A stretch of DNA of 64,000 nucleotides. Origin: an uncultured Celeribacter sp. (lineage in GTDB: Bacteria; Pseudomonadota; Alphaproteobacteria; Rhodobacterales; Rhodobacteraceae). Below, one piece after another: positions 16,507-25,399 of this stretch (the stretch's first letter is position 1; each line of letters opens with the position of its first letter). The notes under the pieces are model-generated. The model was given only the letters and a program-made list of their open reading frames with translations. It ran no database searches and was not told the origin of the DNA. The position numbers and the translations under genes are program-made. The DNA is taken from assembly GCF_963675965.1 (NCBI RefSeq), contig NZ_OY780935.1, positions 3,522,501-3,586,500 on the forward strand, in the 5' to 3' direction.

Positions 16507-18693
16507 ATGCAGGATGCCATCGTGAACGACTTTGCCGAGACAACAACCCTGACACGTTTGTGTGCCGGTGAATTCGACGACCCCTTTGCCATTCTCGGCC
16601 CGCATAAAAAGGGCCGTGTGCGCCATGTGACGGCGTTCGATCCGGGTGCGGAACGAGTCTGGGCGAAAGTCGCCGCCAAGCGCTATGAACTGGCGCCGGT
16701 GGAGGGATTTGACGGTCTGTTCCACGGCAAGGTGCCGGGGCTGAAGCCCTATGTGCTGATCTGTGAAAATGCTGAGACGGAATGGCAGGTCGAAGACGCC
16801 TACCGTTTCGGGCCTGTGCTAGGCGAGTTGGATGAGTATCTGCTCGGTGAGGGCAAGCATCATCGGCTCTGGCAGGCACTGGGGGCTCATGTGATCACCC
16901 ATGAGGGGGTGAAAGGCACGCATTTTGCCGTCTGGGCGCCGAATGCCCGGCGGGTATCTGTCGTCGGGGATTTCAACGCCTGGGACGGACGACGCCATGT
17001 GATGCGCCGCCGTGGCGCCACGGGCATCTGGGAGATTTTCCTGCCCGAGCTGGGCGAAGGCACTGTCTATAAATACGAGGTGCTCGGCGCCTATGGCAAT
17101 CTTGCGCTGAAGGCCGACCCGGTGGGCTTTGGCAGCCAGCATCCGCCCGAAACGGCCTCGGTGGTGCGCGACATTCTGGGCTATGGCTGGAAGGACAACG
17201 ACTGGATGGCCCGGCGCGAGGTCGCGCAGTCCCGCGACAAGCCGGTGTCGATCTATGAGGTCCATCTGGGCTCTTGGCGTCGCAAAGAGGGCGGCCGCCC
17301 GATTTCCTACAAGGAAGCCGCTGTCGAGCTTGTGGATTACGCCAAATATATGGGGTTCACCCATATCGAACTGATGCCGATCTCGGAATATCCCTTTGAT
17401 GGCTCCTGGGGCTATCAACCGGTGGGCATGTATGCGCCGACCATCCGTTTTGGTCCGCCGCATGAGTTCCGCGATCTGATCGAGGCGGCCCATGACGCGG
17501 GCATCGGGGTGTTGATGGACTGGGTGCCGGGGCATTTCCCGACCGATGCCCATGGCTTGGCGAAATTCGACGGCACGCCGCTGTACGAACATGCCGATCC
17601 GCGCGAAGGTTTCCATCAGGACTGGAACACGCTGATCTACAATTACGGCCGCCATGAGGTCGAAAACTATCTGGTCAGCAATGCGCTGTATTGGATGGAA
17701 GAGTATCATGTCGACGGGCTGCGTGTGGATGCGGTGGCCTCGATGATCTATCGCGACTATTCGCGCGAAGATGGCCAGTGGATTCCCAACAAGGATGGCG
17801 GGCGCGAGAATTACGAAGCAATCCACATGCTGCAGCAGATGAACACGCTGAGCTATGGCGAGATGCCCGGGATCATCACCGTGGCCGAGGAAAGCACCGC
17901 CTACAGCGGGGTTTCTGCTCCGGTGGATGCCGGGGGCTTGGGCTTTGGCTACAAATGGAACATGGGCTGGATGAATGACACGCTGGATTACATCTCGCGT
18001 GAGCCGGTGCATCGAAAATATCATCACCACCAGATGACCTTTGGCCTGCACTATGCTTTTTCGGAGAATTTCATCCTACCGATCAGCCATGATGAGGTGG
18101 TGCATGGCAAAGGCTCGATGCTGAGCAAGATGCCTGGCAGCGAGTGGGAAAAATTCGCAAACCTGCGTGCCTATTATGGTTTTATGTGGGGCCATCCGGG
18201 TAAAAAGCTTTTGTTCATGGGGCAGGAGTTCGCCCAGTGGCAGGAATGGAACCATGAGGCCGAGGCGGACTGGTCCTGTCTGGTCTATCCGATGCATGAG
18301 GGTGTGCAGGCGCTGGTGCGCGACCTGAATGCGCTCTATGCCGCGACCCCGGCACTCTACGCCAAGGACTGTGATCCTGACGGGTTCCAGTGGATTGAGG
18401 CCAATGACGCAGACGCGTCGGTCTATGCCTGGATCCGGTGGGGCGCACCCGGGGACCCCGAGGTCGTGGTCGTGTGCAACTTTACCCCGATTGAGCGCAG
18501 CCGCTACAGTCTGGGCTTCCCGCAGGAGGGCGTCTGGAGAGAGGCGCTCAACTCAGATGCGGACTGCTATGGCGGCGGTGGCCGGGGCAACATGGGGCAG
18601 GTCGTTGCGGCAGGGCAGGACTGGCAGGGTCAGCCAGCCATGGCGGAGGTGACATTGCCGCCGCTTTCAACGCTTATTTTCATAAAGGATTGA
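16507..18693 (+). CDS. glgB: 1,4-alpha-glucan branching enzyme
   Basis: A 728-residue GH13 enzyme that creates alpha-1,6 branches in glycogen. It has the long bacterial form: an N-terminal extra module (about residues 10-100), a CBM48 domain with GTHFAVWAPNARRVSVVGDF, and the catalytic barrel. Barrel motifs are VLMDWVPGHFPTDAHGL, GLRVDAVASMIYRDYSR with the nucleophile Asp, TVAEESTAY with the acid Glu, and ILPISHDEVVHGKGS. GGGAGAG lies shortly before the ATG. The gap to glgP is 63 bp. Confidence 0.97.
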   Translation: MQDAIVNDFAETTTLTRLCAGEFDDPFAILGPHKKGRVRHVTAFDPGAERVWAKVAAKRYELAPVEGFDGLFHGKVPGLKPYVLICENAETEWQVEDAYRFGPVLGELDEYLLGEGKHHRLWQALGAHVITHEGVKGTHFAVWAPNARRVSVVGDFNAWDGRRHVMRRRGATGIWEIFLPELGEGTVYKYEVLGAYGNLALKADPVGFGSQHPPETASVVRDILGYGWKDNDWMARREVAQSRDKPVSIYEVHLGSWRRKEGGRPISYKEAAVELVDYAKYMGFTHIELMPISEYPFDGSWGYQPVGMYAPTIRFGPPHEFRDLIEAAHDAGIGVLMDWVPGHFPTDAHGLAKFDGTPLYEHADPREGFHQDWNTLIYNYGRHEVENYLVSNALYWMEEYHVDGLRVDAVASMIYRDYSREDGQWIPNKDGGRENYEAIHMLQQMNTLSYGEMPGIITVAEESTAYSGVSAPVDAGGLGFGYKWNMGWMNDTLDYISREPVHRKYHHHQMTFGLHYAFSENFILPISHDEVVHGKGSMLSKMPGSEWEKFANLRAYYGFMWGHPGKKLLFMGQEFAQWQEWNHEAEADWSCLVYPMHEGVQALVRDLNALYAATPALYAKDCDPDGFQWIEANDADASVYAWIRWGAPGDPEVVVVCNFTPIERSRYSLGFPQEGVWREALNSDADCYGGGGRGNMGQVVAAGQDWQGQPAMAEVTLPPLSTLIFIKD

Positions 18694-18736
18694 GTTTCCG
18701 CTTCAGACAGAGGATGGGAACAGAAAGGTGGAGGAT

Positions 18737-19999
18737 ATGCCATATTCCAGAAACAGGCTCGCCAATCGCACCGTGGCCTTCGTTTTGGCCGGCGGGCGGG
18801 GATCGCGGCTGAAGGAATTGACCAACGCACGGGTGAAGCCGGCAGTCTATTTTGGCGGCAAAAACCGCATCATCGACTTTGCCCTCTCCAATGCGCTGAA
18901 CTCCGGCATCCGCAAGATGGCGATTGCGACGCAGTATAAGGCGCATTCGCTGATCCGGCATATTCAGCGTGGCTGGACCTTCTTTCGGGCGGAACGCAAC
19001 GAATTCCTCGACATTCTGCCCGCCTCCCAGCGCTATGAGGAAAGCACATGGTATCGCGGCACGGCGGATGCGGTGGCGCAGAACATCGACATTATCGACA
19101 GCTACAACGTCGATTACATCCTGATCCTTGCCGGGGATCATATCTACAAGATGGATTATGAAATCATGATCCAGCAGCATGTGGACACCAAGGCAGATGT
19201 CACTGTGGGCTGCCTGACGGTCGATCGCAAGCAGGCCTCTGCTTTCGGCGTGATGGCGGTGGATGAAAAGGACCGGATCACCTCGTTTCTGGAGAAACCC
19301 GCCGATCCGCCGGGCATTCCCGGTGATGAAAAACATGCACTGGCCTCGATGGGCATCTATGTGTTCAACTGGAAATTCCTGCGCGAGCGGCTGCTGGAAG
19401 ATATGGAAGACCCTAAGTCTTCGCATGATTTCGGCAATGACCTGATCCCCGAGCTGGTGAAAAAGGGCAAGGCGCAGGCGCATCGTTTCACATCAAGCTG
19501 CGTGCGCGAACCCGGTGGCAGCGCCTACTGGCGCGACGTCGGCACGCTCGACGCCTATTGGAAGGCTAATATCGACCTGACCGACTTCACGCCGGAGCTG
19601 GATCTGTGGGATCGCAACTGGCCGATCTGGAGCTACAATGAAAACACGCCGCCGGCGAAATTCATCCACGACAGCCCGGATCGGCGCGGCTCTGCTGTCA
19701 GCTCCATGGTGTCCGGCGGGTGCATCATTTCGGGCACGGAAATCCGTGAATCGCTGTTATTCACCCATGTGCGCACCAATTCCTATGCGTCGCTGGAAGG
19801 CGCGGTGGTGCTGCCCTATGTGAATGTGGCGCGGCATGCGCGGTTGAAAAACGTGGTGATCGACCGCGGGGTACAGATCCCTGCCGGGCTGGTCGTCGGG
19901 GAAGACCCCGAGGTCGATGCAAAATGGTTCCGTGTTTCGGAAAACGGGATTACCCTGATCACTCAGAATATGCTGGATCGGAGGGCCGAAGGCTTATGA
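18737..19999 (+). CDS. glgC: Glucose-1-phosphate adenylyltransferase
   Basis: A 420-residue enzyme that makes ADP-glucose from ATP and glucose-1-phosphate, the committed step of bacterial glycogen synthesis. FVLAGGRGSRLKELT binds nucleotide, and RGTADAVAQNIDI, LAGDHIYKMDYE and FLEKPADPPGIPGD follow the Rhodobacter protein closely. The C-terminal part forms the beta-helix. Enzymes of this lineage are activated by fructose-6-phosphate and pyruvate-type effectors. I prefer ATG 18737 (MPYSRNRL); a GTG at 18728 in the same frame adds only three residues. The last codon overlaps the glgA start in an ATGA junction. Confidence 0.96.
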   Translation: MPYSRNRLANRTVAFVLAGGRGSRLKELTNARVKPAVYFGGKNRIIDFALSNALNSGIRKMAIATQYKAHSLIRHIQRGWTFFRAERNEFLDILPASQRYEESTWYRGTADAVAQNIDIIDSYNVDYILILAGDHIYKMDYEIMIQQHVDTKADVTVGCLTVDRKQASAFGVMAVDEKDRITSFLEKPADPPGIPGDEKHALASMGIYVFNWKFLRERLLEDMEDPKSSHDFGNDLIPELVKKGKAQAHRFTSSCVREPGGSAYWRDVGTLDAYWKANIDLTDFTPELDLWDRNWPIWSYNENTPPAKFIHDSPDRRGSAVSSMVSGGCIISGTEIRESLLFTHVRTNSYASLEGAVVLPYVNVARHARLKNVVIDRGVQIPAGLVVGEDPEVDAKWFRVSENGITLITQNMLDRRAEGL

Positions 20000-21453
20000 C
20001 AAAAGTCCTGTCCATCACCTCGGAATGTGTGCCACTGGTCAAGACCGGGGGGCTGGCCGATGTGGCCGGGGCGCTTCCGGGGGCTCTGGCGCCTCTGGGG
20101 GTGGAAATGCGTACCCTGCTGCCGGGCTATCGTGCGGTGCTGGAGGCTCATCCTGAGGCGCCGACCGTCTTTGAGGTGTATGACCTGTTTGGCGGCTATG
20201 CTGCGATCCGGCGGGCCGCGCTGGGCGAGACGGTACTCTATATCCTTGATGCGCCGCATTTGTTCGATCGTGATGGATCGCTGTATTTCGGGCCGGATGG
20301 CTATGACTGGCCAGACAATCCCCAGCGCTTTGCGGCCCTGTCTCTGGCCGGGGCCATGATTGCCACTCATGGGATTGAGGACTGGTTCCCGCAGGTCCTG
20401 CATCTGCATGACTGGCAAAGCGGCCTGACCCCGGTCTATTTGCGTGAACTGGGCGCGGCGGAGCGGGTCAAAACCCTGATGACCATTCACAACATCGCCT
20501 TTCAGGGCTGCACCGGTGGCGACATGGTCGGTACCCTTGGGCTGCCGCCTCAGGGTTTTACCTCCAGCGGTTATGAGTATTGGGGCCAGATTTCCGCGCT
20601 CAAGGCAGGGATTGTCGGGGCGACCAAAGTGTCCACCGTCAGCCCGACCTATGCGCAGGAACTCATGACGCCGGATTTCGGCATGGGGATGGAAGGCATT
20701 CTGGCCGCCCGTGGCGCCGATTTCGTCGGAATTCTGAACGGGATCGACGAAACTGTCTGGAAGCCGAGCTACAAAGCCCCGCAGGGCAAGGCGAAATACA
20801 CCAAGGCCCTGCGCGAAGAGTTGGGCCTGCCCGACAGCGATGGCCCGCTTTGTGTTGTGATCTCGCGGCTGACCGGCCAAAAGGGCTTTGATCTGCTACT
20901 CGAAGCACTGCCAAGCCTTTTGGAACAGGGCGGGCAGCTGGCGCTTTTGGGGTCGGGGGACAGCTGGTTTGAGGCCGCCTTTCGCGATGCCGCGCTGCGA
21001 CATCCCGGTGTGGCCGTGCGCATCGGCTATGACGAAGCCTTTGCGCATCGCCTGATAGAGGGCGGCGAAGCCATTTTGGTGCCGTCACGCTTTGAACCCT
21101 GTGGGCTGACGCAGCTGTACGGGCTGCGCTACGGCACCTTGCCGCTTGTGTCGCTGACCGGCGGGCTGGCCGATACGGTGATCAATGCCAACCCGGCGGC
21201 GCTGGCGCGGGGCGTGGCCAATGGGCTGCAATTCCATCCGATCACGGCACAGGCCCTGTCGCAGTCCTTACGTCGGTTGTGCCGTCTCTATCGCCAGCCC
21301 GATGTCTGGCAGAAGATGATGCGCAACGCCATGGCACAGCCTGTCGGATGGGGCACCTCTGCCGCCGCCTATGCGGCGCTATTCGAAAATATGATCGAGG
21401 ATCCGGACGACACCGGCCCAGACGTAGCCGGGGAGGTCACGGAAACCGAATGA
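19996..21453 (+). CDS. glgA: Glycogen synthase (ADP-glucose)
   Basis: A 485-residue GT5 transferase adding glucose from ADP-glucose to the non-reducing end of glycogen. The start MTKVLSITSECVPLVKTGGL includes the KTGGL loop that binds ADP-glucose (Lys16). LHLHDWQSGLTPVYL and the C-terminal LVPSRFEPCGLTQLYGLRYG hold the conserved Glu pair region. The frame is open to 19924 inside glgC, but the ATG at 19996, four bases overlapping the glgC stop, matches the family exactly and implies translational coupling. Confidence 0.96.
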   Translation: MTKVLSITSECVPLVKTGGLADVAGALPGALAPLGVEMRTLLPGYRAVLEAHPEAPTVFEVYDLFGGYAAIRRAALGETVLYILDAPHLFDRDGSLYFGPDGYDWPDNPQRFAALSLAGAMIATHGIEDWFPQVLHLHDWQSGLTPVYLRELGAAERVKTLMTIHNIAFQGCTGGDMVGTLGLPPQGFTSSGYEYWGQISALKAGIVGATKVSTVSPTYAQELMTPDFGMGMEGILAARGADFVGILNGIDETVWKPSYKAPQGKAKYTKALREELGLPDSDGPLCVVISRLTGQKGFDLLLEALPSLLEQGGQLALLGSGDSWFEAAFRDAALRHPGVAVRIGYDEAFAHRLIEGGEAILVPSRFEPCGLTQLYGLRYGTLPLVSLTGGLADTVINANPAALARGVANGLQFHPITAQALSQSLRRLCRLYRQPDVWQKMMRNAMAQPVGWGTSAAAYAALFENMIEDPDDTGPDVAGEVTETE

Positions 21454-23540
21454 GAGAATACGCGATCCTTGGCGGTCATGCAGCGCCACTTGGGGCCACC
21501 TTTGACGGAGAAGGGGTGAATTTCGCCGTCTTTTCCGAGCATGCGCGTCAGATCACGCTTTGCCTTTTTTCTGCCGATGGCAAAACCGAAACCCATCGTC
21601 TGGACCTGCCGGAACGTGACGGGGATGTCTGGCACGGCTATGTGCCGGGGCTGCGCCCGGGGCAAATGTACGGCCTGCGCGCCGATGGCCCCTATCAACC
21701 CGAAGCGGGGCATCGGTTCAACTACAACAAGCTGCTGATCGACCCCTATGCCAAGCGGCTGACCCGTCATCCCGACTGGCACGATGCGCTGATGGGGTAT
21801 CGCGTCGGCTCGTCTCAGGGCGATTTGTCCTTTGACCGGCGCGACAGCGCAAAATACATGCCGCGCTCAGTCGTCGAAGACGTGCTGTTTGCCTGGGGGC
21901 AGGACCGCAACCCCCGTCATCGCACCTCTGAAACGATCATCTATGAGGCTCATGTCAAAGGGCTGACCCAGTTGCATCCTAAGGTTCAGCACCGGGGCAA
22001 GTTTCTGGGGCTGGCCTCGGATGCGATCCTTGAACATCTTGTCAAACTTGGTGTGACGGCGATCGAGCTGATGCCCGCGCAGGCCTTTCTCAACGACCGG
22101 TTTTTGATCGAAAAGGGGCTGAAAAACTACTGGGGCTACCAGACCATCGGCTTTTTCGCGCCCGACCCGCGCTATCTGGCATATGATCAGATAGCCGAGT
22201 TTCAGCATATGGTCGCCCGTCTGCATTCCGCCGGGATCGAAGTGATCATGGATGTGGTCTACAACCACACCGGCGAGGGCAATGAGATGGGGCCGACCCT
22301 GTCCTTTCGCGGGCTCGACAATTTGAGCTATTACCGGCTGGCCGACAATCGCCGCTATTACATCAACGACACTGGCACGGGGAACACGCTCAACATCGAT
22401 CATCCGATGGTCTTGCGCATGGTTCTGGACAGCCTGCGCTACTGGGTCGAACATATGCATGTCGATGGCTTTCGGTTTGATCTGTGTACGACGCTGGGGC
22501 GGACGCCGACCGGCTTTGACCGCGGGGCCTCGTTCTTCGATGCGATCCGGCAGGATCCGGTGCTGACCAAGGTCAAGCTGATTGCCGAACCCTGGGACAT
22601 CGGTCCGGGCGGCTATCGGGTCGGGGGCTTCCCGCCGCCGTTTCTGGAATGGAACGACAAGTTTCGCGACGGCATTCGCCGTTTCTGGCGGGGCGACGCG
22701 GGGCATGTGCCGGTGCTGGCCGACCGGCTGACCGGTTCGGCGCTGCAATTCGATCACTCCGGGCGCCCGGCCACGACATCGGTCAATTTCGTCACCGCCC
22801 ATGACGGGTTCACGCTGATGGATGTGGTCAGCTACAGCACGAAACACAACCTCGACAACGGCGAAGACAACCGTGATGGCCATGGCGACAATGCCTCGGA
22901 CAACATGGGGGTTGAGGGGCCGATCGACAATCCAGATATTCTGTCCGCTCGTGCGCAGCGCCGCCGCAACCTGCTGGCAACGCTGTTGTTTTCACAAGGC
23001 ACACCGATGCTGCTGGCCGGGGATGAACTGGGCAACACGCAGCATGGCAACAACAATGCCTATTGCCAGGACAATGAAATCGGTTGGATCGACTGGTCAG
23101 CTGCGGATCCGGATTTTCTGGATTTCACCCGCCGTCTCGTGGCGTTTCGCAAAGAGCATCCAATCCTGCGCCAGAAGCGCTTTCTGCATTCGCGCGAACG
23201 TCTGGTGGATGGAATCGAAGACCTGTTCTGGTGGCGGCCCGACGGTGTGCTGATGCAGGACGGAGACTGGAACAGCCCCGAGATCAGGACGCTCTGTGCT
23301 GAAATGCGGATTGCGTCTGGCACGCCGCTCTATGCCCAACGCGAAGAGGCGCTGTTTCTGGTGTTCAACCGGGGCGGTACGATTGCCGTTCACCTGCCGC
23401 AGTGCAAAGAGGGGCAGCGCTGGCGGCTGTGGATCGATACAGGTCATCCGGACATCACTGGCGAGGTGGTCGACGGCCCCCTTGTTATGGCAGGGCCGGA
23501 AACGACGCTGGCGCTGGAACTGGAGACAATCGATGGCTGA
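21450..23540 (+). CDS. glgX: Glycogen debranching enzyme GlgX
   Basis: A 696-residue GH13 enzyme that hydrolyses alpha-1,6 links of phosphorylase-limit branches. After a CBM48 domain (FDGEGVNFAVFSEHARQITL) come the barrel motifs VIMDVVYNHTGEGNE, VDGFRFDLCTTLGR with the nucleophile Asp, LIAEPWDIGPGGY with the acid Glu, and NFVTAHDGFTLMD. The start MREYAILGG overlaps the glgA stop as ATGA. The end runs 8 bases into malQ. GlgX and MalQ together recycle the short chains left by GlgP. Confidence 0.96.
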   Translation: MREYAILGGHAAPLGATFDGEGVNFAVFSEHARQITLCLFSADGKTETHRLDLPERDGDVWHGYVPGLRPGQMYGLRADGPYQPEAGHRFNYNKLLIDPYAKRLTRHPDWHDALMGYRVGSSQGDLSFDRRDSAKYMPRSVVEDVLFAWGQDRNPRHRTSETIIYEAHVKGLTQLHPKVQHRGKFLGLASDAILEHLVKLGVTAIELMPAQAFLNDRFLIEKGLKNYWGYQTIGFFAPDPRYLAYDQIAEFQHMVARLHSAGIEVIMDVVYNHTGEGNEMGPTLSFRGLDNLSYYRLADNRRYYINDTGTGNTLNIDHPMVLRMVLDSLRYWVEHMHVDGFRFDLCTTLGRTPTGFDRGASFFDAIRQDPVLTKVKLIAEPWDIGPGGYRVGGFPPPFLEWNDKFRDGIRRFWRGDAGHVPVLADRLTGSALQFDHSGRPATTSVNFVTAHDGFTLMDVVSYSTKHNLDNGEDNRDGHGDNASDNMGVEGPIDNPDILSARAQRRRNLLATLLFSQGTPMLLAGDELGNTQHGNNNAYCQDNEIGWIDWSAADPDFLDFTRRLVAFRKEHPILRQKRFLHSRERLVDGIEDLFWWRPDGVLMQDGDWNSPEIRTLCAEMRIASGTPLYAQREEALFLVFNRGGTIAVHLPQCKEGQRWRLWIDTGHPDITGEVVDGPLVMAGPETTLALELETIDG

Positions 23541-25386
23541 CGCACGTCTCGAACTGGCGCGCCAGCGCGGTATCCACATGGAGTATCATGATCAGATGGG
23601 CCTGCGCCATGAGACCACGGTGGAGACCGCCGTGGCGCTTCTGGCGGCTCTGGGGCTGGAGGCCGAGACAGAAGAGTCGGCCAGGGCGCATCTGGAGGCG
23701 GGGGACGATTGCCTGCCTTGGGATGTGGTCTGCGCGCGCGATACCGCGCCTTGGGTGGATATTGGCGATGCTGAATGGCAGCTGACGTTCGAGGATGGCA
23801 CGACCTGTGAAGGACGTGGGGGGGACAGCCTGCCGGTTCTGCCTTTGGGCATTCACCGTCTCGTGGCCGGAGCGCGGCGGATCACGCTTCTGGCGGCCCC
23901 GCCGTCTTTGCCCTTGCCAGCGCGTTCCTGGGGGATGATTGCACCGCTCTACGGGCTTTCGGAGAAAGGGATTGGCAGCTATCGCGACCTCGCTGTTCTG
24001 GCCAAAGGGCTGGGCGCGCAGGGCGCCGCCTTTCTGGGGATGAACCCGGTGCATGCAGGCTTTCCCACTGTGCCGGGACATTTCAGTCCCTATTCGCCGT
24101 CCCACCGTCGGCGGCTGAATGTGTTGCATCTGTCGACGCCGACGGGCGGGTCGGGCGAGCTGATCAACTATGCGCAGGATACGCCAACACGCTTGGCGTC
24201 GCTGCGTCGCAGATATGACAAGGGCGGGCATCCTGACGCCTTCGCTGCCTATCTGGCGACCGAGGGCCGGGCACTGGAGACCTTTGGCCTGCATCAGGCG
24301 CTGGCGGAATGTCACGGGGCCTTTTGGTCGGATTGGCCGACAGAGCTGCAAGATCCCAACAGTGTCGCCGTCAAGGCGGCGCGGGCCGAGTTGGGCGAAG
24401 AGATCCGCTTTCATGCCTGGTTGCAGTGGCAGGCCGAAGAGGCGCTGGGCGCGGCGCAGAGCGCGGCGAAATCCGCCGGCATGGCCCATGGGCTCTATCT
24501 GGATCTGGCGGTGGGCACCCATCCCCATGGTGCGGAGACATGGGAAGACCGGGACAATTTTGCTTTTGGCGTGTCACTTGGCGCGCCGCCCGATGCCTTT
24601 GCTGCCGATGGGCAGAACTGGGGCTTGGCGCCGTTCAATCCGCGGGCGTTGCGCGATCATTCCTATGCGGCGCTGGCCGAGACATTTGCCCGCCAGCTGC
24701 GCTTTGCCGGGGCCTTGCGGATAGATCATATTCTGGGCTTTGAGCGCACATTCTGGGTGCCTCAGGATGCGCCGGGGTCCTATGTGCAGATGCCCCGCGA
24801 TCCGATGCTGGCCGTGGCGCGGATCGAGGCCGCGCGGGCACAGGCGATCATCATCGGCGAAGATCTGGGCAATATCCCGGACGGGTTGCGCGATGCCCTT
24901 GGACAGTCCGGGGTGTTGGGCTGCCGGGTCGCGATGTTCGAGCGCTGGAACTGGGACGATCCTGATTTCAAATCCCCGGAGCACTATGATGAGGCGGCGA
25001 TTGCCTCTTTCTCGACCCATGATCTGCCGACCTGGAAAGGATGGCGGCAGGGTGCAGACATCAGAGCGCGACAGGACGTCGGTGACATTGACCCGGACCA
25101 AAGCGACGCGGCCCAGGCGCATCGCAGCCGCGAAGTCGCGGCGATGGACCGGGTGATCCCGGATTCGGACAAGGATGCGCTGCACGGCTTTTTGGCCGCG
25201 ACGCCGTCGCGTCTGGTCGCGGTTCAATCCGAGATCCTGCTGGACATGACCCGGCAACAGAATCTGCCGGGCACCACTACGGAATACCCGAACTGGCGCA
25301 TCCGGCTGCCAGTGGATGCTGAGGCTCTGGCCTCTCACGAAGACCTCGTGCGCGTGGCTGAGATCATGCGCCAACACGACCGATAA
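23533..25386 (+). CDS. malQ: 4-alpha-glucanotransferase
   Basis: A 617-residue GH77 amylomaltase that rejoins malto-oligosaccharides and releases glucose. The catalytic block LRIDHILGFERTFWVP carries the nucleophile Asp, IIGEDLGNIPDGLRDAL the acid Glu, and SFSTHDLPTWKGW the third carboxylate. About 170 N-terminal residues before the barrel form the extra domain seen in E. coli-type MalQ. The ATG at 23533 lies inside the end of glgX and gives MADARLELARQRG, the expected beginning; a longer frame from 23296 is an overlap artefact. Confidence 0.94.
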   Translation: MADARLELARQRGIHMEYHDQMGLRHETTVETAVALLAALGLEAETEESARAHLEAGDDCLPWDVVCARDTAPWVDIGDAEWQLTFEDGTTCEGRGGDSLPVLPLGIHRLVAGARRITLLAAPPSLPLPARSWGMIAPLYGLSEKGIGSYRDLAVLAKGLGAQGAAFLGMNPVHAGFPTVPGHFSPYSPSHRRRLNVLHLSTPTGGSGELINYAQDTPTRLASLRRRYDKGGHPDAFAAYLATEGRALETFGLHQALAECHGAFWSDWPTELQDPNSVAVKAARAELGEEIRFHAWLQWQAEEALGAAQSAAKSAGMAHGLYLDLAVGTHPHGAETWEDRDNFAFGVSLGAPPDAFAADGQNWGLAPFNPRALRDHSYAALAETFARQLRFAGALRIDHILGFERTFWVPQDAPGSYVQMPRDPMLAVARIEAARAQAIIIGEDLGNIPDGLRDALGQSGVLGCRVAMFERWNWDDPDFKSPEHYDEAAIASFSTHDLPTWKGWRQGADIRARQDVGDIDPDQSDAAQAHRSREVAAMDRVIPDSDKDALHGFLAATPSRLVAVQSEILLDMTRQQNLPGTTTEYPNWRIRLPVDAEALASHEDLVRVAEIMRQHDR

Positions 25387-25399
25387 GGAAGGACATTCT